From Ascaris suum (Eukaryota > Nematoda > Chromadorea > Rhabditida > Ascarididae): a stretch of DNA of 64,000 nucleotides. Of this stretch, positions 13,200 through 23,600 are shown piece by piece. The stretch lies in NCBI GenBank assembly GCA_013433145.1, contig CM024170.1:12623866-12687865 (forward strand). The letters are read 5' to 3'. The position numbers and the translations under genes are program-made. Position 1 is the stretch's first letter. Each line of letters opens with the position of its first letter. A model generated the notes under the pieces. That model was not told where the DNA came from and did no database searches. It saw only the letters and a program-made list of their open reading frames with translations.

Positions 13200-13295
13200 A
13201 AAGAATTCGCGCCAGCAGCGCACGGAAACCCCGCCGGCGAGGAATTCCGTGAAGATCGCCCAACCGGCGGGAAAACACAGCGGGCGAAAAAGTCC
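13200..13295 (+). repeat. Divergent long monomer pair, copy 2
   Basis: Partner of the segment at 11,926-12,024. Both are entered from a class A monomer through a GAAATCGACAAAG junction and left through GGGCGAAAAAGTCCATGG. The surrounding monomers also match, suggesting a segmental duplication of about 25 monomers within the array. Confidence 0.6.
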
Positions 13296-13599
13296 ATGGA
13301 AAAAACCGCGCTTTCGCTGACCGAAAACGCTCCGGGCGGAGAAATCGACAAAAAAATGGCGCCTTCGGCAATCAGAAACGCGCGGCGGGCGAACAAGCAG
13401 ATGAAAAAATCGCGCTTTCGGTGACCGAAAACGCTCCGGGCGAAGAAATCCATGAAAAAACCGCGCTTTCGGCGACCCGAAAACGCTGCGGGCGAAGAAA
13501 TCCATGAAAAAAAACGCGCTTTCGGTGACCGAAAACGCTGCGGGCGGAGAAATCCATGAAAAAATCGCGCTTTCGGTGACCGAAAACGCTGCGGGCGAA

Positions 13600-15640
13600 G
13601 AATTCGACTAAAAGTCGCGCCTTCGGCAATCAGGAACGCTGCGGGCGAAGAACTCGACAAAAAATCGCGCGAGCAGCACTCGGAAAGTCTGCGGGCGAGG
13701 AACTCCTTGAAAATACCCTCCCCCGGGGCGGCGACACAGCGGGCGAAGAAGTCCACGAAAAAACCGCGCTTTGGGTGACCCAGAACGCTGCGGGCCGAGA
13801 AATCGACAAAGAATTCGCGCCAGCAGCGCTCGGAAACCCACCGGCGAAAAATTCCTTGAGGATCACGCTTCACCGGCGCCCGAAACATAGCGGGCGAAGA
13901 AGTCAATGGAAAAAAAATCGCGCTTTCGGTGACCGAAAACGCTGCGGCGAAGAACTGCGTGAAGACTCGCCAAGCCGGCTCCCGAAAAACACAGCGGGCG
14001 AAGAAGTCCATGAAAAAAATCGCGCTTTCGGTGACCGAAAACGCTGCGGGCGAAGAAATCCATGAAAAAACCGCGCTTTGGGTGACCGAGAACGCTGCGG
14101 GCGGAGAATTCGACAAAAAAAACGCGCCTTCGGCAATCAGAAACGCGGCGGGCGAACAAGTCCATGAAAAAAACCGCGCTTTCGGTGACCGAAAACGCTG
14201 CGACTGAAGAATCGACAAACAATTCGCGCCTGCAGCGCTCGGAAAGGGAGCGGGCGAGGATTTGCGTGAAGATCACGCCCCACGGGCGCCCGAAAACACA
14301 GCGTGCGAAGAAGTCCATGAAAAAATCGCACGGTCGGCGCTCAGTAACGCAGCGACAAGAAAACCGACAAAGAATCCGCGCCAGCAGCGCTCGGAAACCC
14401 CGCGGGCGGGCAACTCTTGAAAACACCGCCCCACCGCCGCCCGAAAAGAGGGCGAAGAAGTCCATGAAAAAAACCGCGCTTTCGGTGACCGAAAACGCCG
14501 GGGGCGGAGAAATCGACAAAGAATTCGCTCCAGCAGCGCTCGGAAAGGCAGCGGGTGAGGAACTCGACAAAAAAATCGCGCCTACGGCAATCAGAAACGC
14601 TGCGGGCGAGGAACTGCGTAAAGATCCCGCCCAACCGGCGCCCGAAAAGACAGTGGGCGAAGAAATCCATGAAAAAACCGCGCTTTCAGCGATCAGAAAC
14701 GCTGCGACCGAAGAAATCGACAAAAAGGTCGCGCTAGCAGCACTCTGAAACGCTCCGGGCAAAGAACTGCGTGAAGATCCCGCCCAACCGGCGCCCGAAA
14801 ACGCTGCGGGCGAAGAAATCGACAAAAAGTCGCGCCCTCGGCGATCAGAAACGCTGCGACCGAAGAAATCGACAAAGAAATCGCGCCAGCAGCGCCCGGA
14901 AAGGCAGCGGGCGAAGAAGCCCATGAAAAACGCGCTTTCGGTGACCGAAAACGCTGCGGGCGAAGATTTCGACAAAAAAAGTCGCGCAAACGGCACACTG
15001 AAACGCTCCGGGCGAAGAAATGCGTGAAGATCCCGCCCATCCGGCGCCGGAAAACACAGCTGGCGAAGAAACCCATGTTAAAAGGTTCGCGCGTTCGGCG
15101 TTCAAGAAGACAGTGAGTGAACGTTCTGAGAAATAGTCACGCCAGCAGCGCGCGGGAACTCGTCGGACGAAGAATTCCGTTAAAAGCAGTCGCGATTTGG
15201 GCGCGCGGAAAGCCAGCGGGCGAAAGAGTTGGAGAACTCGAGAAGAAATCGCGCATGCAGCGCTCGGATCCACAGAGAGCGAAAAACTCCGTAAAAAACT
15301 CGCGCTTTCGGCGCTCGGAAGGAGGGAAGGGGAAGGAACGCACAGCGCGCTCGAGCCTCCGCTGCGCAGAAAGGCAGAAACTGGAGCTGCGCACGATGGT
15401 CACGATTCCTGCGCTAGGAAGGACTGGAGTCGATGTAATGGGTAGCGGACTGGCGCCTTCCGCGACAGTAAAATAGCAGGCGGAGAAATGGATAACGCTC
15501 GCAAGTTTGTGCACAACGGTTTCGCGAACGAAGAAATTTATGGCAGACTCGCGGATTCGGTCTTCGGAAGGACGGAAAGCGAAGCAGTGCACAACAAGCT
15601 CGTGCCTTCGGGGCCAGTAAGGACAGCAGCGAACAAATGC
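13600..15640 (+). repeat. Diverged edge of the 51-bp satellite
   Basis: The array continues with increasingly degenerate monomers. Copies near 13,680-14,450 read like CGCGCCAGCAGCGCTCGGAA followed by a GCGGGCGAGGAA-type end. By 15,100-15,640 only the skeleton remains, for example TCGTGCCTTCGGGGCCAGTA at 15,599 and GACAGCAGCGAACAAATGCA just after it. Intact class A monomers are still interspersed up to about 14,960, so homogenised and decayed copies alternate. The last recognisable monomer ends near 15,643, directly before a CA-rich stretch. Divergence increasing towards a flank is the usual pattern for satellites homogenised by unequal exchange in their interior; that interpretation is inference. 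Confidence 0.85.
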
Positions 15641-15650
15641 ACAACATTCC

Positions 15651-15812
15651 TAACACCCACACACACACACACTCACCACATAGAGACACACAAGCACACA
15701 CGCACCTACCAGATACCACAACATGCCATAGGCCAGATACAGACACCACACATATACCACACACACACAACGCACACGCCCGCACACATATACACATAAC
15801 ATACGCATACAC
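15651..15812 (+). repeat. CA-rich microsatellite at array edge
   Basis: Interrupted CA dinucleotide tract with CACACAC runs at 15,657-15,672 and 15,750-15,770 and many ACAC or CATA variants between. It abuts the last recognisable satellite monomer with no unique sequence between them. Confidence 0.9.
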
Positions 15813-15903
15813 TTCCTCATCACGTATCCTATCACATCTTCGAGCGGAATCCCTCCCGCTCTATAGAACATGCGAAGAGAAACATGCACCCTAACGGAGT
15901 CGA

Positions 15904-15943
15904 ACCCCCCCCCCCCTCCTGATAATACGCTTCTTCTTCTCTC

Positions 15944-16028
<85 letters not shown>
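15904..16028 (+). repeat. Poly-C, (TC)n and (TA)n microsatellite cluster
   Basis: A run of about 12 C near 15,905 is followed by a (TC)n tract at about 15,931-15,978 and a (TA)n tract from there to 16,028. Together with the CA tract this forms a compound simple-sequence boundary between satellite and single-copy DNA. Confidence 0.9.
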
Positions 16029-16030
<2 letters not shown>

Positions 16031-16099
16031 TTTTCACCCATATGCACTACATCTACCCCAGCAGAAAGTATACATCTGGAAAGGAAAAAATTTCCAATA

Positions 16100-16860
16100 T
16101 TTCAAAAAAAAATGACAGTGTTCCATCGAACGGTTGTTGAGGTAACGTTGACGAAAGGGTTAAATGACTTACGATCTTCTGTACATAATATAATAATATA
16201 ACAGGTAATAGGTGCAGAGCGAAATGTGGGAAATATGGCGCAACACTGGATCAAGGAGCTCCGCACTCCGCTCAATATCGCTGAAAATAACTCAACGCCG
16301 TTCACTGGCTTCGTATCAGCTCAACATAAGCAAAAACGCTCCAGTGCGGGTGGAAGTGACTCAATACTAAAGATGGCCGAAATAACGTATCACTTCTGCA
16401 ATTGGTCGTTGGGCAAAGACCACATTGGTTGAAAACATTGAAAACACTTCAAAATGACCGTTCCTATAGAAGCGCTGATTACAACCGCCTTCACCAAAAC
16501 GCCGTCCGCTGTTTAAGTACTGGCGATGCTATCGCATGGGTATTTGCATTGCTCGATCTGCAGCACTAGGCGTGGTATCGCGCCAACGGCAAGTTCGTGT
16601 CGTGGCTGCTATAGCAGAAGCCTTTACGATATTAGGACATGTCAACTTCGAAAAACGATCGTCAAAATCTCAGGCTATCCATCCCTTACTTTGCAAAATA
16701 TGGAACATGACGACGAAGATGAGAAACACTCGCTGAAATCTTTAATTATTGCGGATTCCGAATCGAAGGACTGTCGTAATGAAGCTCTTAAATTAACAAG
16801 TCTCCTGCGATCGAACATTTCAGATCCTGCCTTAACGTGGTGATTCGCACAGCTAAATTG
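16100..16860. other. Orphan coding-like stretch, unidentified
   Basis: This stretch is more GC-rich and more codon-like than the AT-rich DNA to its right. On the plus strand it can be read in pieces, for example about 68 codons from 16,226 containing AQHWIKELRTPLNIAENN, and about 66 codons from 16,536 containing AALGVVSRQRQVRVVAAIAE, but frames are closed by stops between the pieces. No convincing splice sites join them and I do not recognise the family. It may be a decayed gene or transposon fragment, or simply non-coding. Confidence 0.2.
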
Positions 16861-17664
16861 TGGGAACGTTTATTTTTTTTCCATCGCTTGTTCAATGTGA
16901 TACTACATGAAGCAGGAATAAAAACAAAAAGCGCCTCACCGAACAGTGAGTGCTGAACATGTTCAACTAAAAGTTATACAGGAAGCTTTATTTGGACTGT
17001 GCGCAATGGCATTCATGATGAAACCTAATGCTAGTACCTTCATTCGACTTGTCTCACCGGCAGGAATCTAATCGCCTACGAGAGTGTAGTTATTATCAAG
17101 GCAATGGATTAAAATTTAACAACCTGAGGCAAGATAAGTTCGTTAACTAGAAAAGAAAATAAGGCCTTCAGAATGATTTCCCACTAATAAAGAGCACTTT
17201 TCAATATTTTATGTGACTTCTCGATCAGAGAGAAATTGAAAATAAATTTATTAAAAATGGTGATGAAATCATATTGCAATATTAATGCAGAAAACAGCTT
17301 GAATTCTAGGACTGATAATCGTGGCGAAAGAATAATTCCTAAATACAACTGCTAAAATTTGTTTTGTCCTTTTCATTTTTCCTACTCGTGTTTCCTCGAA
17401 ACACCCAAGAGAATTTCGTTCGTAGGAAGCTTATCAACAAAACTCACGGTGTTTGAATCCGAAGTTTTTTCATTACGCAACATAAGAACGTTCTGCACAA
17501 TTGGCCACATCAATGATTTTCTGCTTTGTAACAAAGACCCTTCCAAATATGGCTTTGCTAAAAGTAACCTTCACTCACAGGACCACTATGATGATTGAAT
17601 TCAAGTAAGCACGATTACCGCAGAAAAAAAGAAAACGAATGAAAGTCGTGCATGCGCTCTCCTC
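16861..17664. other. Intergenic, AT-rich, 3' flank of glycerate kinase
   Basis: No gene seen. This is the region immediately downstream of the minus-strand glycerate kinase stop codon and must contain its 3' untranslated region. Confidence 0.5.
17247..17252 (-). terminator. Possible polyadenylation signal for glycerate kinase
   Basis: TTTATT on the plus strand reads AATAAA on the minus strand, about 415 nt after the glycerate kinase stop codon. It is the first perfect AATAAA I noticed downstream; in an AT-rich region it could be chance, and nematode genes often use variants. Confidence 0.25.
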
Positions 17665-20600
17665 TTACAATGTGAAAATATCGACTTTCTTGTTGATTAG
17701 TAAAACTTGCACATCCATAACGTTCGTTCCAGTTGGTCCAGTACTTACGTGACAAACGCCATCACGGAACACCTTCCAGAAATTGAATGAGTCATTTTTA
17801 CGAAGGAATCCATCCACATCGCCTTTCTCCCACCGTCCATTATCGTGAATATACTTGACGTCGTCACTGGTTAGCACAGCACCAGCTGCATCGGTTGGTC
17901 CATCTTGTCCGTCCGTCCCGGCACTAAGCAACGCGAATTCGCCTTTTATCTTGGTATCCGGGTCCTCGAGAAGCTTCGAGAGTGCCGAAAGCACGATCTG
18001 TTGATTACGACCACCTTTCCCTTTACCAGTCAACGTTACGGTCGTTTCTCCACCAAAAAGCAGCGCTAAGCGATCTATAATAAAGACGACCTTACTGGAC
18101 ATCTGAAAATCCACAATTCATAAACGCTTCTGCGCTGCGGCGAAAGCCAATCGATGGAAGTCCAACCATGTATAATTCTCCTACTTTATTACGATGCATT
18201 CTTCCGAAATGAGGTGAGGCTATCGGGTCGGGTGTACGTCAACATGCAACCCCCTCCCCTCTTTCTTCCATATCCAAATGCAAGTGTTCTTTGATGAGTC
18301 TCCACGAATACTGCACAAATGATAGATATTAAAGCGTGCAAGGAATAAACTCGAATAAAGTTATCTTAAATAGTGCTTCTTCCTCCGTTTAATTCAGCTT
18401 GCTAGTTTTCTACGCTTTGCTAATTCCCATGAAAATTCGGAATTTCTGAGGACAAAACAGCTATGCTGCTATTGCAAAATCCATTCTATTTTAGGAAATG
18501 ATTTCAGGTTTTCGGTAAGACAGGTGCCTTTAAAGAAAGTACCAAAGATTACTAAAGATGAACATCATAACGCACACCGTAACGTTTTAAGCCCTGATAC
18601 AGAACTCTCACTTTTTTTTCGAAGGACTGAGGAGATTCAGATATAAGAGGAGAGCTGAAATTGAAATGTTACGGGGGGGGGGGGGTAAGTTTTCCCGGTG
18701 CTACCATATTGTAAAATGAGCACGGGCTGAGGATGTATTTGTAACGTACAGTTATAATACAGGTGAATGGTAGCTGGCATCCAAAAGTTAAAAGAGAGCT
18801 GTGCCTTGAAGTCCCAACCGAATGGGGAGGTGAAATCGGCGAGATGAGGAAACGATAAAGAAGGACTTTTATTGAAGGGAAGGGCTTATAATAGAGGTTT
18901 GACGACAATTTAATGACGTTTCGGCGCGTTATGCCATTGTCAGCATCTTATCGAGGATAACAACCTAGAACACTTGTGACAGCAACATCTTCAAGCGCAA
19001 GGCAGACGAAAATTCGAGCAGGAATGTGGAGAAAATAAGGCGATAAGTGAAAAAAGCAAAGATGAAGAATTAGGAATTAAACGGGAAGTTGAAATCCGAA
19101 AATGTGGAAATCTGATTGCCTCTGACACTCGTGCAGCAATCGAAATGACAGTGAAGAGATTGCCCATGTACACGGATTTAACTGAGTAAAGGAAAACTGA
19201 GCCGGAGATTATGTCTTGTCCGGTCCGTTAGTAAGAATTATTAGCAAAAATGAGACAATTCGCCATTGCAGGTAAGATAGACGAGAGTGCAAAATAAGAC
19301 TGCAAAAGTAAGAGTGTACAGAAGCAATGAAGGATGAGCTAAAACTCATTATGCTTTTATATCCTCTTTCTTTATTGGTTCTGACCCGGTGTTTCCAAAT
19401 GCCTATCCATCGGTACTGAAATACATGTTGCAAATTTCATTCTCGACACATTAGTCATGTTCTCGCGTAGGTCTGTGTGTCTGTCATATATCTTTATGTA
19501 CTCGTCATTACAATTCGCGAAACTTATAAGTTATGGCGATGAAAGTTGGTGGGTACAATCTGTACTAACGAATGCAACTCTGCTCCCATTTCGTTCCTAG
19601 CAATCAACCTCTGTGGACTTTCTCTATCATTTTGTTGATAATAAAAGTGAATCAACTTATTTAATAATTCACTGGATCTAGTATGAGAACAAATTTTAAA
19701 TGAAAAATTTATACGAATGGTTAGCCGATTGAGGGAACTATATGAGAAATCACTTTCTTTTTTTATTTTTGAATGTGTGTACAGTAGTTTGGTTAATTAG
19801 AAAGAACTATATATTATGCCTCCACCTCTTCCCCCGACTTGGTTCCTTCAAGACGCTTTCCTCAATGGTTACTGTTTGTGGTTAGCATAACACTCACTCT
19901 CACGTACCTCATTAAGCTGCCAGTACAATAATCGTAACTGTTGTGTATCTATTTGGGCAGCTCACCGATGAAAGTCAAGTGCTTAGTGAAATCATTCCTC
20001 CGTGTTTCGATAGAATCCCTTCCCTTTTTCTGTTCAGTGATCAACTTTCCCCCACCATGAAACTCTCTAAGAGACTTTATTCACGTACCGCCGCACTGAG
20101 ATACTTTGCTGGACCGTTGCGAAAAAAATACCAAATCCTTTAAAATCACTGGAAGTAATTTTACTTGATGTTACACGTTCCATATAATTGGAAATCACCT
20201 ACTTCAGCGTCGTATAATTACTAAGTTCCATCTCAAACCAGAGTTTAACCCTTACTCATTATTTCCAACGGCTTCGCACTAAAATTTCATTGAAAATAAT
20301 AACGGTGCGCTGCATTATTGACCGTAAATTGCTTGTGAAACTTTATTTAGAAAATTCATTTCAGAGCTTTCCAAAGATCCTTCACTTTTGACCGCTTTCA
20401 TCTAGGAAAAAAGAATTAAATAAAAGTTACCATCATCTGGACAGTTGACATTGATGCATGTCATATCCAAGTTGCGAAGAGCGTCCTCTGGTTTCGTACC
20501 GCCGAGAATCGATTTTATGAGGCCGGCAAGCTGCTCACCGAACAAAGTTGCATCCTGTGCGATTGTTGTGCTGGCAATATGACAGGAGTATCCGCTCTCT

Positions 20601-23600
20601 TCGAGCGTCTTCGACACTCCTTTGATCGCCGTCTCGTTATTGCAGATTATAGTATTCTGCACGTCAACCTTCTAAAACATACCAAACGACTATCTATCCA
20701 GTCGACGAAGCAAGACGGTGAGGCAAAATGAAGTAATAACACGAAAAGAACAAAATCAAGGGATCAACGCTGCAGAAAGTAAGGTCGAAGAAGGATGCAG
20801 ATAGAGGCATGTTTCGCAGAGAATTCAAAGGAGAGGTACTCTCGCGTTTCTTCTGCTGATCTTTTTCTCCCTGCCCACATCAACTCTCTTCTCGCGACTT
20901 ATTGCCTAAAAATTCTAAAAGAAGTGGCCGCACTTTTCGGCTCCCCAAATCCCTGCACCCCTTGGCCTCGATGGCATACAAGGGCAACAGCGACGCAAGC
21001 TTTTAAACCATCGGGTAATCATTCCAAAAATAACTGTTGTGTATTTGATATCACTTTCTGCAGAACTGATTTCTGAAAACAATGAACATCCTCGACTGCT
21101 TGTAAAATCGCTCACTTAATTGCACTCTAAATGAGACGCCGCAATCGGCAACTACACAGGTTATCTTTCAACCTTGTGTAGGTCGCATCGAAGTTTCCCT
21201 TCCCTTTACCAATACATTCGACTATAACTATGATTAAGTATTCTCCCCTCCGTCCTCCCAGCCCCGTAAAAACCATTCTTTTTCATTCTAACACAGAGAG
21301 GTTCCATACTCAACGAAACGTCCCCCCCCCCCCATCACATCGTTCTTCCACTGTCTTTCTCTATTCTTATTACTTTAACGCTCGGTGTAAACAATCAAAT
21401 AACTAGAAATCATAAATGAAATTCCTCTGCGAAACTACCTTGTATGTTTTGAAATTTGATTTAAACATCTCTGGCATAGTTCAAATCAGAAGTCAAGCGA
21501 ATCGGAAAACTATATTTTTCCTGCTAATAACGGATGATGTAGCTCAGAGGGAAAGAAGAGGAAAAGAAACCCTTCCTCTCCTACAAATATTTCTCCTTTA
21601 CCCCTCCGAAATATTTGTAGAAGAATGGCGTCTTTTCCTCTTCTTTACCCCTCCACTACGACAAAATACAACGTAAACACATCACTTCTTGCAATCATAA
21701 CGATTTTCCGCAAAGCTAGAGGGAAATGAATGACCCAAAAGTTATAACGAATACTCAGCCAATCAGCTCATCTGCTCACTCTGAAGACATGAAAAGCTTA
21801 CCACATTTGCGCGTCTAGTAGCACTTATACGTTGTAATGCTTGTTGAACGTTAGGCGGAATTACCTCCCATGCGTGCAATTTCTTCAATACCTTTGTAGG
21901 ATTCTCATTGAGCATTGAATAGTGCTCGATAACTGTCGGTCCACTAGCGATTAGATCTATTGGATCGCCTACTATATCCGATATTACCACCGCTATTACC
22001 TGTAAACTCATCTCAACGCAACAAATAATAGTTCTGCAAAGCTATTCTGGAAATTTATCCACTAATTTCAACATAAACACTGAAGATGATTCCTGCAACG
22101 GTTAAAAAGAAATTCAACTCTAACCTTGATAGTCACTCTCTGCCTATTGCTTTGGGCCTCCCCCCCCCCCCCCTCCTCAGATGTATTTATCAAATGCACT
22201 ATGTACCGACAACCTATTTACTTGACATAATCTTTAGGCACATAAAATAGACTTTTGAGATAATCATTCAAAAGTAACGAAGTGGGCATGCAGGAATCAC
22301 CGGGACTTAGGTAGGGAACTTTTGAGAGGAAAACGATATCAATCGCCGATTGCGGTTCCATCTGTCCCCTCATTTCTTCCGACCTCGTTATACTCCTCTC
22401 CCTCTCCCGCTTCCTTCAAATACCGCCTAAAATTTCTCGGAAATGGTCACCACTCGTTCATCCCCACCCGGGCCAGTCTGTGAAAATTTGAGACAATAAA
22501 AATATGTTTACCAACAAGAAACATCGAAAACTTGCGCGAGAGATGAGAGGAATGAAAATAATTTTCATAATATCTTCTTGCTCTATTCCATTGCAGAATT
22601 TTTGTGAGGCTGCTCCCTCCCCCCCCCCCCCACCCCCCGCGAGTGTTTGTTAAAATGGTTGTCTCTACCTCTATGGTTCAGCTTCATTTGTATCTCAGGA
22701 AACACCCCACTTCCGTGAAAGATACCAACATTAGTGAAAGGGATCAGCAATAATAGGCGATAACGACTCCTAAATTTTCAAATTTTCTTTAGCCGCTATC
22801 AGAATACCTGTAACTATTACAGCCAATCACCCTCTTAAAAACACTGTGAAAGTCCTGAAACTCATACAGAGTCAATAGAATTAATAAATCTTAATGTTAG
22901 GCGACATATTTTGCGTTTAAAAATCGATTCTTTGAAGTATAGATGCCTTATAGTGGTAATATAATAACCTTGGCTGGATGAGCAATTTCGGCGAGTTTGC
23001 CACCTTTAAGTCGTGATAGCGCTCGACGTACACAATTCAATTGTTTTATATCAGCACCTCGTGCCGTCATTGCTTTTATAGTTGCTAGCTTATCAGCCAA
23101 AGATATGGAGTTGATTGGAGCAGGTAAAAGTGCCGAACCTCCACCTGAAAAAAAAAAAGAATCTCCTTCGCAAAAAAACAACAAATTGCATAATCTCAAG
23201 CAACATTATCGAGAAAACATAAAGGATTTCGGCATCGCCTGAATGCTGCTTCAAATGATTCGATATCAACGTTTTGCGTCGCACAGTTGAGATATATTCA
23301 CCTTTGAGTTCTCACTGAAAATCGAATCGGAAGATGAAAAAATGGACGAAAAAAACTTAGAAGAATGCTGATATGAAAAAAAAAAGAAGAGAATGGGAAA
23401 CTTATCGCCTCTCTAGTTGATTATTTCACTCCTCACTGCTGAATAGCAATGCGAATAACTGGAAAACGAAAACATAAACATATTCAGAATGCAACTGTTT
23501 TTAACGAATATTTCATCACTATGTTTATTATTCATTATTTTATTCGATAAACAATGTAAAACACACCTAGACCGTGTTATAGTCAAGATTTTTAAATCAA

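Larger units (their letters stand above)
1..13600 (+). repeat. 51-bp satellite array, core region
   Basis: Head-to-tail tandem array of a roughly 51-bp monomer, all copies in one orientation, running off the left end of the window. A typical monomer is a poly-A run of 5-9 bases, then TCGCGCTTTCGGTGACCG, AAAACGCTGCGGGCGAAG and AAATCCATG. Monomer class A carries CTTTCGGTGACCGAAAACGC; class B carries CCTTCGGCAATCAGAAACGC and GGCGGGCGAACAAG. The consensus is about 51% GC with seven CpG in 51 bp, unlike the AT-rich remainder of the window. Copy number here is about 265 by length. Single-base indels are common, mostly in the poly-A run but also in GC-rich parts. I do not recognise this satellite family. 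A centromeric, pericentromeric, subtelomeric or purely interstitial role is possible and the sequence does not decide. Homopolymer length differences could partly be sequencing error. Confidence 0.97.

Noticed and set aside
1..15640. Giant repetitive protein genes on one or both strands of the satellite
   Set aside because: Open frames exist in five of six frames at once, follow from a period divisible by three, and are broken by frequent non-triplet indels, including in GC-rich parts. No start, stop or splice context distinguishes a frame.
1..15640. CRISPR-like array
   Set aside because: Repeats are contiguous with no unique spacers, and the flanking genes are eukaryotic with spliceosomal introns.
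15890..15905. tRNA T-arm-like sequence (GGGTTCGACTCC on the minus strand)
   Set aside because: It is preceded by a G homopolymer, and no acceptor stem, D-arm or anticodon arm can be built around it.
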